A stretch of DNA of 64,000 nucleotides from Cognatundibacterium jejuense (GTDB lineage: Bacteria; Pseudomonadota; Gammaproteobacteria; Burkholderiales; Burkholderiaceae_D). Shown here piece by piece: positions 1 through 7,856 of this stretch. Where the stretch lies: the NCBI RefSeq assembly GCF_014284255.1, contig NZ_JACOFV010000019.1:34909-98908 (forward strand), written 5' to 3'. The stretch's first letter is position 1. Every line of letters starts with the position of its first letter. A program made the position numbers and the translations under genes. The notes below the pieces were generated by a model. The model searched no databases, was not told the DNA's origin, and saw nothing but the letters and a program-made list of their open reading frames with translations.

Positions 1-187
1 AGAAATGGGAGCTCATGAATCCCGTGGGTGCAGGGGAGTAGCCGGCTTCTCGCAAGCAATAATTCACAAACGAAGCACACCATGCATTGGCGTCACCAGC
101 TAACGTAGGGTTACCATCATATTTCACGCCACCTGCTTTGCTTTTTACCCCTCCGGCTCGGTTGTTGTCTAATAGTGAGTGATTCAC
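1..187 (-). CDS. Orphan duplicate of CHAP/TIGR02594 catalytic module (partial, runs off window)
   Basis: Positions 1-169 match 1108-1276 with 7 mismatches (about 96%), which is the catalytic-Cys part of the neighbouring effector gene. Read on the minus strand it is open and keeps the WCASFVNYC motif around the presumed nucleophile. The similarity ends abruptly at 169/1276. The frame continues upstream to a GTG at 185-187, directly after the TAA stop (188-190) of the putative immunity gene and in the same frame. There is no P5-like or LysM part. It could be an orphan toxin module as found in polymorphic toxin arrays, a silent recombination cassette, or a decaying duplicate. The His-containing second half lies outside the window, so function cannot be judged. 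Confidence 0.6.
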   Translation of the reverse strand, partial: MNHSLLDNNRAGGVKSKAGGVKYDGNPTLAGDANAWCASFVNYCLREAGYSPAPTGFMSSHF

Positions 188-742
188 TTACACCCCAAAC
201 CCAATATTAAAAGGCTTAGAAACACGGCATAAACTTCGCTCAAAAATCTTCGCGCCTTCTTTAGGTTTAGTCTGATCGAGCTTAATGCCTTTAATGACGG
301 TAGAAATACCAGTTAAGCCCTTTTTAGGATTAGCGTTGGCACCGACTCCCATAATGGTCAGGTAGCCATTCTTGGGATAAATGATGTACATGCCGTGGTA
401 ACCCTCACTTGCAGTATGTTCATCCGGTTGGTGTAGATTTTTTCTAATATTCTGTATTGCTTCTTTGTTGAAATTGAAAATGTCTTGTATGGTGTGCCCA
501 TTTATAAGACGCAAAAAACCATAATTGAGATAATGTATCCCCGAAACGCCATCTCCATAATGCTGCCAACATTCATCGAAATGGTAATTTCCGAAATTAT
601 TTGTAAATTGCTTAAAAATCGGAGATTGATAAAAATCGCTATCCCCTAGATTTTCCAATTTAACATCAAGACCTTTTGTACCTGCGAATGCCATTGGAAT
701 TGCCATTAAATTTAATAAAAATATTCTGGTAATAAATAACAT
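188..742 (-). CDS. Putative exported immunity protein for the adjacent cell-wall effector
   Basis: A 184-residue protein not recognised as a named family. It begins with a short hydrophobic segment (residues 2-20) ending MAFAG, a convincing Sec signal peptide, so the product should be periplasmic. The mature part is mixed, aromatic-rich and without repeats or membrane segments. The ATG (740-742) lies 18 nt downstream of the stop of the peptidoglycan-hydrolase-like gene, and a partial copy of that gene's catalytic domain follows immediately. An effector followed by a small exported protein is the usual arrangement for type VI amidase effectors and their periplasmic inhibitors. The immunity role is inference from context only; the protein could also be a cell-wall accessory factor. 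Confidence 0.6.
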   Translation of the reverse strand: MLFITRIFLLNLMAIPMAFAGTKGLDVKLENLGDSDFYQSPIFKQFTNNFGNYHFDECWQHYGDGVSGIHYLNYGFLRLINGHTIQDIFNFNKEAIQNIRKNLHQPDEHTASEGYHGMYIIYPKNGYLTIMGVGANANPKKGLTGISTVIKGIKLDQTKPKEGAKIFERSLCRVSKPFNIGFGV

Positions 743-760
743 TTTTTGTATCCATTAAAA

Positions 761-2497
761 TTATGCCATTGGGTCTGTTTGACCAGCACCTGGATTTTCA
801 CGAATATCAATTGCCCCACCAAAATTTAATCGAGCAGCATTAATATCAACTTCCTGCAACCCCTTCTCCTGCTCCTTCTCCGCAAACTTTTGATACGCAA
901 TCGGCACAAAATACTCAACGCCTTTACTAGTCGGATCAGGGTATTCAATTAGTATCGTATCGTGCTGATTGCCTCCTAGCACCAGCATCTTTCCTTTCCA
1001 TGTGCCATACACAAAGCAAACATGCCCACCACCATCGCGCCTGCAATAGCGAATGGCGCCATAAACAGGCTTGCTAATTTTGACGAATTTGTCCGGATTG
1101 TTGTGGCAGAAATGGGAGCTCATGAATCCCGTGGGTGCAGGGGAGTAGCCGGCTTCTTGCAAGCAATAATTCACAAACGAAGCGCACCATGCATTGGCGT
1201 CACCAGCTAAAGTAGGGTTGCCATCATATTTCACGCCACCTGCTTTGCTTTCTACCCCTCCTGCTCGGTCGTTGTCGGTGACCAGGCGATGGAAGTTTTG
1301 TGTTTTTGTGATGACGTCTTCTTTTTTACCTTGCCATAGCGCCGCCTCGTAGGCTGCAATGATCATCCACGGGGCGATTTCTCTGCTGACGGGCACCAGT
1401 GCTAACGGTGCGCCTTTGCCACCCTTGCTACGCACTACGGGGACATTGTTGGGTATGGCGGATAAATCTTTGGCTTTTTTATGCTCTGACATTAAATGGG
1501 AAATTTGTACAATCGGTACAGTATGCCCGCGAGAAATTCCCTTACCGTCTATCCACAGTAATTGTTCTGGAAAAACGCCATTACCGTTTAATTGATTGAT
1601 TTTTTTTAGCTCGTCTTCTGTCGTTTTGAATTGCGCTGCTATTTTGGCGAGCGTGTCACTTGGCTTTACTCTGTATTCATGCGGTGGTTTGATCGATTCC
1701 GCATCTGCTGGGGCTGCATGGCTCATGGTTGAGGCCTTTGCATAAATCATTTCTGATACCAGTAAAAAGAATCCTGAGGGCGTGGTTCTCGTTAGCACTT
1801 TAAGAATTTCTGAAGTGCCATTAGACAGCTGCTGTCTGATAACAGTGTAGTCGTCCCCTTGAGGGTGAGGAATTGTTGGGAATTGGCCAAATTTGTCGGC
1901 TTTGATGATTGTCGATTTGCCCTTGTGCTCGACGTGCAGTTCTGCGTGAGGAATAGGTTGAGAGCCATTAGTAACGATCAAACTGGTCGCCTCTATCCAT
2001 GTTTCTTTGCGTGTCCGGATATCTTTGTCATAGCCTTCCATCGTTTGAATGGCATTGACTAACTTATTGAGATCAGCATCAGAGAACTCGCCAATGCTAG
2101 CGTCGCTGGAAAAGCCAGTACTGTGCGTCACCATATCTAAATAGTGCTGCGGATCGTTGCCATCACCTTGGGGGGCATATTTGGGTAGCGTTTCAGCGAT
2201 GGTCTTTTTACCGTACTTACGTTTGAGTGACTTTTTTAGCTCAGCTTTGCCAGTTTCATAGTCGGGAAAAATAAAGAAAAAATGTGGCTCGGGATTGCTC
2301 ACTTCAGCAAAACCGATGTAAGCCTGGGTTTTTTTGGGTGCAGGCAATCCATTGACAACAGGAGAACTCATGTTTCCACAGTTATTGAGACGCCAACACA
2401 GGCTGCCACCTTCACGCAATAGTCGACGGCCTTCTTTGGTGACAAATTCTGCGACTTTATGATCCCTGTGATAGGTGGCTTTAACAAATTCAGTCAT
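761..2497 (-). CDS. Multidomain cell-wall effector: P5-like + LysM + TIGR02594/CHAP-type hydrolase
   Basis: A 578-residue protein without a signal peptide. Residues about 25-160 resemble the phage structural protein P5-like peptidoglycan-acting fold (RLNNCGN for the usual RxxNPGN, IFPDYETGKAEL, YAPQGDGNDPQHYL). A small beta-rich linker follows, then a LysM domain (about 273-318). The C-terminal part (about 375-555) is TIGR02594/CHAP-like, with Cys438 in WCASFVNYC, His492 in GGGHVCFVYG and a GGNQ segment. These motifs predict peptidoglycan cleavage. Lack of a signal peptide plus a neighbouring exported protein suggests delivery into rival cells, for example by a type VI system, rather than normal secretion. 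No VgrG, PAAR or other T6SS gene is visible here, so the delivery route is inference. Confidence 0.75.
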   Translation of the reverse strand: MTEFVKATYHRDHKVAEFVTKEGRRLLREGGSLCWRLNNCGNMSSPVVNGLPAPKKTQAYIGFAEVSNPEPHFFFIFPDYETGKAELKKSLKRKYGKKTIAETLPKYAPQGDGNDPQHYLDMVTHSTGFSSDASIGEFSDADLNKLVNAIQTMEGYDKDIRTRKETWIEATSLIVTNGSQPIPHAELHVEHKGKSTIIKADKFGQFPTIPHPQGDDYTVIRQQLSNGTSEILKVLTRTTPSGFFLLVSEMIYAKASTMSHAAPADAESIKPPHEYRVKPSDTLAKIAAQFKTTEDELKKINQLNGNGVFPEQLLWIDGKGISRGHTVPIVQISHLMSEHKKAKDLSAIPNNVPVVRSKGGKGAPLALVPVSREIAPWMIIAAYEAALWQGKKEDVITKTQNFHRLVTDNDRAGGVESKAGGVKYDGNPTLAGDANAWCASFVNYCLQEAGYSPAPTGFMSSHFCHNNPDKFVKISKPVYGAIRYCRRDGGGHVCFVYGTWKGKMLVLGGNQHDTILIEYPDPTSKGVEYFVPIAYQKFAEKEQEKGLQEVDINAARLNFGGAIDIRENPGAGQTDPMA

Positions 2498-2535
2498 GAT
2501 AACGATTCACTTTCCTTTTTCCTTGCTCGTTCACG

Positions 2536-2751
2536 TTAAGGTGAAAGCAATTGGTTGAAGTTTAAAAACGCATGATGTTGATCTTGCACACCGTGATAGC
2601 GATTTGCATAAATTTCTGCCCAATCCACATCTGATGACTCACTGTCAGCTTGTGTTACTTCAACGTGCTCATGTTCATGTTCGACCTTGCTACTTGCGGG
2701 TAGCTTGGACGCAGGTAATTGGCGAGCTTCATTGCTGATGTTGAAATGCAA
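2536..2751 (-). CDS. Small hypothetical protein upstream of the effector
   Basis: A 71-residue reading frame starting at TTG (2749-2751) and ending 38 nt before the effector start. It has a His/Glu-rich stretch (EHEHEHVEV) and an acidic middle, and is not recognised. The frame stays open upstream for 18 codons to a TAA, and those codons encode a hydrophobic run (VLSFATIFVLFSA) like a signal peptide, but contain no ATG, GTG, TTG or CTG. The gene may therefore use a rare start (ATT), may have lost its start, or may be spurious. Confidence 0.3.
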   Translation of the reverse strand: MHFNISNEARQLPASKLPASSKVEHEHEHVEVTQADSESSDVDWAEIYANRYHGVQDQHHAFLNFNQLLSP

Positions 2752-2954
2752 GGCGCTGAAAAGAACAAAAATCGTAGCGAAAGATAAAACTTTGCGGAAG
2801 GATTCTTACGAACAGATGCTTCTATTACATCTTGCAACTTTTACCGTTAAAGACGCTGATGCGTTGTAGACATGCTGCTCTTTGTGGCTATATGGCTAAG
2901 ATAAACCTTGTGAACGGGAGAAGGTAGGATGTGAAAAAATACCCATCGTTACGT

Positions 2955-2991
2955 AAAAAAAAACGCCTTAAACCGGATGGTCTAAGGCGTT
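2955..2991 (-). terminator. Rho-independent terminator after the FabH-like gene
   Basis: A perfect 9-bp stem, AACGCCTTA (2962-2970) with TAAGGCGTT (2983-2991), and a 12-nt loop. On the minus strand it is followed by a run of eight T (A-run 2956-2963). It lies 48 nt past the stop of the ketoacyl synthase gene. The plus-strand side also has TTTTT, so it may work in both directions. Confidence 0.85.
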
Positions 2992-3038
2992 TTTCTTTAA
3001 CTGTTTCAGCGGCGCTGAAACAGTGGCAGTAAGGATGT

Positions 3039-4163
3039 TTAGCTCAGTTTTTTAACCACAACGCAGCCGATTGAGTAGCCAGCACCGAATGAGCAAATAA
3101 CGCCAATGGAACCAGGTACTAAATCGTCCTGATGTTTGTGGAAAGCGATGATAGAACCAGCGGATGAAGTATTCGCATAGGTATCAAGAATCGTCGGTGA
3201 TTCTTCAGTTGTCGCATCACGACCGAGTATCAAACGAGCGATCAGCAAGTTCATATTCAAGTTCGCTTGATGTAACCAGAAACGGCGCACGTCAGTGACT
3301 GCCAATGAGGCATTGGTGACGGTATTCGTAATCATTTCAGCTGCCATCGGGCAAACTTCTTTGAATACTTTGCGGCCTTGTTGACGGAATAGCTTGTCTG
3401 GTTTGCCGATGCCAGATTCATCGGCGCGATTCAAGAAACCGAAGTTGTTGCGGATGTTGTTGGAGAATTGCGTTTTCAGTTTCAAACCAACGATTTCAAA
3501 CTGGTGTGCAGACGTTGCGAGATCGGCGCGTTCCACCAGAATCGCGGTACAAGCATCACCAAAAATAAAGTGACTGTCGCGATCGCGCCAGTTTAAGTGA
3601 CCGCTGGTGATCTCCGGATTAACCACCAATACCGCTCGTGCCTGACCGCTTTGAATCGCGGTGACAGCTGCCTGAATGCCAAAAGTGGCTGATGAACAAG
3701 CGACATTGATATCGTAGCCATAACCATCAATACCCAGTGCGTTTTGAATCTCAACAGCCATTGCAGGATAGCCGCGCTGCATGTTACTCGCTGCGCAAAT
3801 CACCGCATCGACGTCAGCAGCAGTACGACCAGCGCGCTCCAGTGCCTGTTTTGCCGCTGCAACTGCCATTTCGCACATGATCGATGGCTCGTCATCGCTA
3901 CGCTCAGGAATACGTGGCACCATACGGTTGATATCCAGCACGCCGTCTTTATTCATTACATAGCGGGATTTAATGCCAGAAGCTTTTTCAATAAAAGCTA
4001 CGCTGGATTCTTCTAATGCAATAACTTCTCCAGCCGCAATGGCAGTCGCATTTTCAGCATTGAATTGCTGCACATAGCCGTTGAAACAAGCAATCAGTTC
4101 TTCATTGGAAATCGATTCAGAGGGTGTGAACAGGCCGGTGCCGCTGATGACTACATTGTTCAT
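3039..4163 (-). CDS. Beta-ketoacyl-ACP synthase III (FabH-like)
   Basis: A 374-residue thiolase-fold condensing enzyme. The FabH catalytic triad is visible: Cys156 (NVACSSATF), His298 (WLHQANLNM) and Asn331 (NTSSAGS). Family members join an acyl-CoA or acyl-ACP to malonyl-ACP, with Cys acylation and His/Asn-assisted decarboxylation. At 374 residues it is longer than standard FabH (about 317), with an N-terminal insertion around residues 30-90, as in the betaproteobacterial paralogues found outside fab clusters. It stands alone between a terminator and a 284-nt gap, so no fab operon context supports a housekeeping role. Acyl chain preference cannot be read from the sequence. Confidence 0.85.
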   Translation of the reverse strand: MNNVVISGTGLFTPSESISNEELIACFNGYVQQFNAENATAIAAGEVIALEESSVAFIEKASGIKSRYVMNKDGVLDINRMVPRIPERSDDEPSIMCEMAVAAAKQALERAGRTAADVDAVICAASNMQRGYPAMAVEIQNALGIDGYGYDINVACSSATFGIQAAVTAIQSGQARAVLVVNPEITSGHLNWRDRDSHFIFGDACTAILVERADLATSAHQFEIVGLKLKTQFSNNIRNNFGFLNRADESGIGKPDKLFRQQGRKVFKEVCPMAAEMITNTVTNASLAVTDVRRFWLHQANLNMNLLIARLILGRDATTEESPTILDTYANTSSAGSIIAFHKHQDDLVPGSIGVICSFGAGYSIGCVVVKKLS

Positions 4164-4361
4164 CGTTTTACTTTCTGTTTTGGGGCGCGCGGCCTCCGCT
4201 GGTCAAGGACGCCGAGACTGGCATCCTGGAAATCGGTGGCGTCGTGCCCTGATGTTGTGTATGGTGGATGCGCAAAATGCGCGACCTTGTCGCTCGATTT
4301 TACACAAAAATAATGACGGATTAGGATTTATTGCACAGAAATAGAGTGCTTATTCGATCGG

Positions 4362-4440
4362 GCTGACGCAACACCGCTTATGCTGCGTTGCACTCTCCTG
4401 GCAGTGCAAAAGCACTCTCAGCGTCGGTCATTCTTGCCGT
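4362..4440. repeat. Diverged copy of an intergenic palindromic repeat
   Basis: Starting at CTGACG (4363-4368), this segment follows the same order of short blocks as the element at 7239-7337: GCTGCGTT, ACTC, then GCGTCG and CTTGCC. The match is interrupted and weaker than that between the two copies near 7.3 kb. It sits in the 284-nt gap between the FabH-like and YitT genes, which otherwise shows no gene. Assignment to the same repeat family is my alignment by eye. Confidence 0.4.
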
Positions 4441-4447
4441 ATCAGTC

Positions 4448-5077
4448 TCACGCTGACATGTATCGCCCGGGCCGATGGTTGAGGCTGATCGCCAGATTCA
4501 GAGCGAACGCACCAAGTATCGATGCTGCCAGAGCCATTGGCGTGACTACGGTCAGTGACGCTAATACAATGCAAATATCCAGACCCATTTGCAGCTTGCC
4601 AGCGCGAAGTCCACGGGTTTGTTGCAGATAAAGTGCCAGAATATTAATACCGCCTAAGCTAGCTTGATGTCTGAATAGCACGACAAACCCGACACCCATC
4701 AATAAGCCGCCTATCAGGGCAATATAAAACGGTGTCCATTGCGTGACGTTAATCAATTGCAGGAAATGTGCATGAAAGCCTGATAACGTGGAGACCAGTG
4801 CTACCGAGCAAAACGTTTTGAGCGTAAATTTCCACCCCATGCGTTTCCATGCCAACCAATAAAATGGCAAATTAATCAGAAAAAACACTAAACCAAATGA
4901 CAGGCCTGTCCGGTAATGAATCAAAAACGCCAGACCCGCGGTACCACCAGTCAGTAACCCAGCTTGGTTGAATAAGGCAATACCCAGAGAAACAAATAAG
5001 GTGCCCGTGACGATCGCCAGCACATCTTCCACCAGACTATGCGGCACAAAGCGTTTGGAGGGACTAGGCTGGGTCAT
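4448..5077 (-). CDS. YitT family membrane protein
   Basis: A 209-residue protein with five to six hydrophobic segments and the pattern of the YitT/DUF161 family: a glycine-rich GLLTGGTAGLAFLIHY segment after the first helix, and the repeated element LFRHQASLGGINILALYLQQ later. Unlike many YitT proteins it lacks the C-terminal cytoplasmic DUF2179 domain and ends soon after the last helix. It is an inner-membrane protein of unknown function; some relatives have been linked to export of small molecules. It is a single gene with ATG at 5075-5077. The family call is firm, the function is not. Confidence 0.75.
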   Translation of the reverse strand: MTQPSPSKRFVPHSLVEDVLAIVTGTLFVSLGIALFNQAGLLTGGTAGLAFLIHYRTGLSFGLVFFLINLPFYWLAWKRMGWKFTLKTFCSVALVSTLSGFHAHFLQLINVTQWTPFYIALIGGLLMGVGFVVLFRHQASLGGINILALYLQQTRGLRAGKLQMGLDICIVLASLTVVTPMALAASILGAFALNLAISLNHRPGRYMSA

Positions 5078-5219
5078 GTTGAGTGAAATTTATGCGATGA
5101 AGGAAACAATCGATTGTACGCGCTTCAATTTAAGAAAAAGCCTTTCGACGTGGCGACTTGATATGCGTCAAGCCGCCACAGCAAACTCACTTTTGTATTA
5201 AACTGCCAGCCTGAATCGA

Positions 5220-7223
5220 TCAGCTTTCAGCGGTTTTTTCTTGCTCTTTAGCAGGCAAAAAGAAATCTCTGGTGCCCGAAACAAAGCGCTTCATTAGCAA
5301 GCGGATCAGATTGCCACCGTTGCCAAAACTTGCTCTGCGTGAACGCAATGCCACCAACATCGCAAGGCTAAAGCTTACTGTCAGATTGACCATACCGATC
5401 AAGATAATTCCAAATAGCGTATAGACCGCTAAATGCCAGCTCATGTGGTTGTCCATTCCCGCCAATGCAAACGCAAAATTCGCACTGGAGAAAGTAATAT
5501 GCCGGATGTCGATAGGCAATCCAAAAAACTTACCAAATTGCCCAATCGACCCAAGCATAATACCGAAGAAAAAATTACCAGCCAGGGCACCGAGGTTATT
5601 ACCTATGTATTCAGTAATCTGGAATAAGCGCTGTTCACCGAGTATTTTTCGCAACCATTTGAGCTGTCGCAGACGCGCAGGGATATTCGAATAGCTCGCT
5701 TTGTTATCGTAATAGCCTGAAATTAATCCGGATAAAAACAAACAAATCCCGGCAATCGCAGCGTGTGGTAACGCCAGACTGCCGAACGGGTCTAGCTCAT
5801 GCAACAGATACTGCGCTTTTTCAGGGCTGACCAGGTGTTCACCATAAATCCCATGCCAAGCCCACGCAATCGCAAACGCAGTCGGCATGGCCAGACCGAT
5901 ATTGCCGATGATCGCGATAAATTGTGAACGGAAAACTCTCACAATCAGCTCAACCAGTTCATCGAGTTTTTGCTTACTGTCGTCAAGCGCTTTGGCAATC
6001 AGCGCGGCGGTCATCGCGGGCTGTTTGGTTGCAATCGTAAAGTGCAAAACGTGCACCAACATAAAGCCAAATGAATAGTTTGCGCTATACAAAAGCGCAA
6101 AACCAAACGGCGCCAATGCCAGCGTTCCAAACAGAATTTTGATCATTGCCATAAAGCCGACAATAAACCCGGCGCCCAATGCCGAATACAGCATATCTAG
6201 CCACTCAGCGCGGGTATTCGTGACGTAATGCTCACCACTTTTACCTGCACGCTCAGTCACTTGCAGCGACAATAGCTCAGTATTGGTTTTCATTAATTCG
6301 CGCAGACTATGGCGTTTATTATCTGCGGTAACCAGCTCTTTGAGTAACTTGGTACCTATGCCGATACTGGTTTGGGGTTGGCGGCTATCGAGTAGCTGCA
6401 AGAGCGTGCGTAAGCGGGCAATACTTTGATCCAAGCGTAGCAACAGTCGCGTCAAGCTGACTGATACACCTGCCACTGCTGCCGTGCGACGTATGCGGCT
6501 GGCGATGTCTTCACATTGTTCTAACAATACTTCTATATGTTTGGCGTCATCCCGTTTTATGTGGTGATCCATGAGCCACTCACGGTAGCGTACGATGTAT
6601 TCATTGATGCCATCGTTCTGACGCAAAAATGGTGACTCGAATTTTTCTATTTCAGGATAATTGCGCACCAACTCGGCTTCTAAACCTATGTTGGTAATCC
6701 TGTATGAAAGTACCTGTATTGCATTGAGCACTTCATTCGCCAATGTTGCATGGGTGTAGCGCACTCGTTGGGTGCGAAAGCCGATCGCGCGGATGACGTC
6801 ATGCCAGACCTCATCCGTTACCGCATTGACCCACACATAGTCCTTAGGATGATCAAAAATTTGGCCGAAAATATCGCGTACGTAATCATCATTGACCAGT
6901 GGCGGTAGCAGTTTGGAGAATAGTCTTTGCGCTCCTGCCCCCCAAAAACCATTGTTTAAGGTAATCCCCGTGTCCGTCAGTAAATGGACCAGTTTGCGTG
7001 ATGTAATGACCTGCACCAGATATTCGCGCAAGGTTTTCTGCCATACAGGATTTTGCTGTAATACATAGCAAAATGCCCGCAAATTATCGGTGGCACGCTG
7101 CGCATCGTCAGATCGTTGAGGGCGCATAAACGCAATCAACGACCGCAAGCAGCGCACATCGTTGAACGACGGTGTTGTATTGAGGCTGAGGTTGATTTCA
7201 GCCAATATAGTATCCAAAGACAA
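5220..7223 (-). CDS. Gcr-type 'site-specific recombinase' family membrane protein
   Basis: A 667-residue protein of the family named after Neisseria gonorrhoeae Gcr (SpecificRecomb). The N-terminal 340 residues are soluble and helical, with ISxxIRxT-like and RLLLRLDQSIARL segments. The C-terminal half has five or six membrane helices (from about residue 350) separated by loops such as ISGYYDNKASY. No tyrosine- or serine-recombinase catalytic pattern is visible, so the family name probably misleads. The start is TTG (7221-7223), supported by AAGGAG six nt upstream. A long inverted repeat (7239-7337) occupies the leader. The gene is a single transcription unit; its real role is unknown. Confidence 0.7.
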   Translation of the reverse strand: MSLDTILAEINLSLNTTPSFNDVRCLRSLIAFMRPQRSDDAQRATDNLRAFCYVLQQNPVWQKTLREYLVQVITSRKLVHLLTDTGITLNNGFWGAGAQRLFSKLLPPLVNDDYVRDIFGQIFDHPKDYVWVNAVTDEVWHDVIRAIGFRTQRVRYTHATLANEVLNAIQVLSYRITNIGLEAELVRNYPEIEKFESPFLRQNDGINEYIVRYREWLMDHHIKRDDAKHIEVLLEQCEDIASRIRRTAAVAGVSVSLTRLLLRLDQSIARLRTLLQLLDSRQPQTSIGIGTKLLKELVTADNKRHSLRELMKTNTELLSLQVTERAGKSGEHYVTNTRAEWLDMLYSALGAGFIVGFMAMIKILFGTLALAPFGFALLYSANYSFGFMLVHVLHFTIATKQPAMTAALIAKALDDSKQKLDELVELIVRVFRSQFIAIIGNIGLAMPTAFAIAWAWHGIYGEHLVSPEKAQYLLHELDPFGSLALPHAAIAGICLFLSGLISGYYDNKASYSNIPARLRQLKWLRKILGEQRLFQITEYIGNNLGALAGNFFFGIMLGSIGQFGKFFGLPIDIRHITFSSANFAFALAGMDNHMSWHLAVYTLFGIILIGMVNLTVSFSLAMLVALRSRRASFGNGGNLIRLLMKRFVSGTRDFFLPAKEQEKTAES

Positions 7224-7238
7224 ATCTTTCTCCTTCTC

Positions 7239-7337
7239 AGACTGACGAAAAGCCGCACCCGCTGCGTTATGACTCCTTGCCGTACGTTTGTACTGTCTGC
7301 GTCGCCATGCCTTGCCGGTGCGGCTTTGCGTCAGTCT
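7239..7337. repeat. Long imperfect inverted repeat (palindromic intergenic element)
   Basis: The left arm 7239-7259 and right arm 7317-7337 pair over 21 bp with one mismatch (arms AGACTGACGAAAAGCCGCAC and its complement), enclosing 57 nt. It lies in the 5' leader of the Gcr-type gene. The left half recurs at 7349-7390 and, more diverged, at 4362-4440, so this looks like a small repeat family of REP or MITE type. Confidence 0.7.
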
Positions 7338-7348
7338 TGTTTAATGCC

Positions 7349-7390
7349 GAAAAGCCGTTCCTGCTGCGTTATGGCTCCTTGCCGTACGTT
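7349..7390. repeat. Second (half) copy of the palindromic repeat
   Basis: This 42-bp segment aligns without gaps to 7247-7288. Both start GAAAAGCCG and share GCTGCGTTATG and CTCCTTGCCGTACGTT. Similarity stops at the shared GTACGTT, so only the left half is present and it cannot form the long hairpin on its own. Confidence 0.65.
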
Positions 7391-7856
7391 GAGCCCTTCT
7401 CGCGCATGCCGGAGAGGGGTAGGGATGAGGGTGGTTGGTGAACCGAGAGATAAAAATCATGAGAGACTAACAGCATTTTTTCTCATACTGCCTCAACCCA
7501 TCCTTGACACTACCCGCTAGCGAGCGCGACGTTTGTCTCTTAAAAACATAATTAACTGCAAATGTAATTTTTTTCCAAATTTTAGCAATGTAAATCAAAT
7601 TGCAGAGCGTAAAAGCCGTGACAAACAGTTGGAATCATTATCCGACAATGATTGTACTTGCTGCCCAACGCTTTTCATTCTCACAATTAAGCTCATATGG
7701 GGACGAATTTGTAAAAAACTTAACTTGTTATGACAGTGAAACAATGTGACCATAAAATGCTACTCAACGTTCCATGGTTTGATCTGCATCGGCGTAAGAA
7801 TGTGCATGATGCTTTAAATTAGTCTAAAGTGTTGTGATGTTTACTACTAGGGTTTC

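Larger units (their letters stand above)
7224..7856. other. Intergenic region with repeats, no convincing gene
   Basis: This 633-nt gap separates divergent genes. Its first 170 nt contain the palindromic repeats annotated separately. The remainder (about 7440-7856) is AT-rich and should hold the promoter of the CorC-like gene. Short open frames here have no ribosome-binding site or recognisable product. No RNA gene was recognised. Confidence 0.6.

Noticed and set aside
5220..7223. Integrase or mobile element suggested by the 'site-specific recombinase' family name
   Set aside because: No recombinase catalytic residues, attachment sites or mobile-element neighbours are visible; the protein is membrane-embedded.
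7116..7733. Short plus-strand open frames between the Gcr-type and CorC genes
   Set aside because: They run across the palindromic repeats and the start of the opposite gene, without a start signal or recognisable product.
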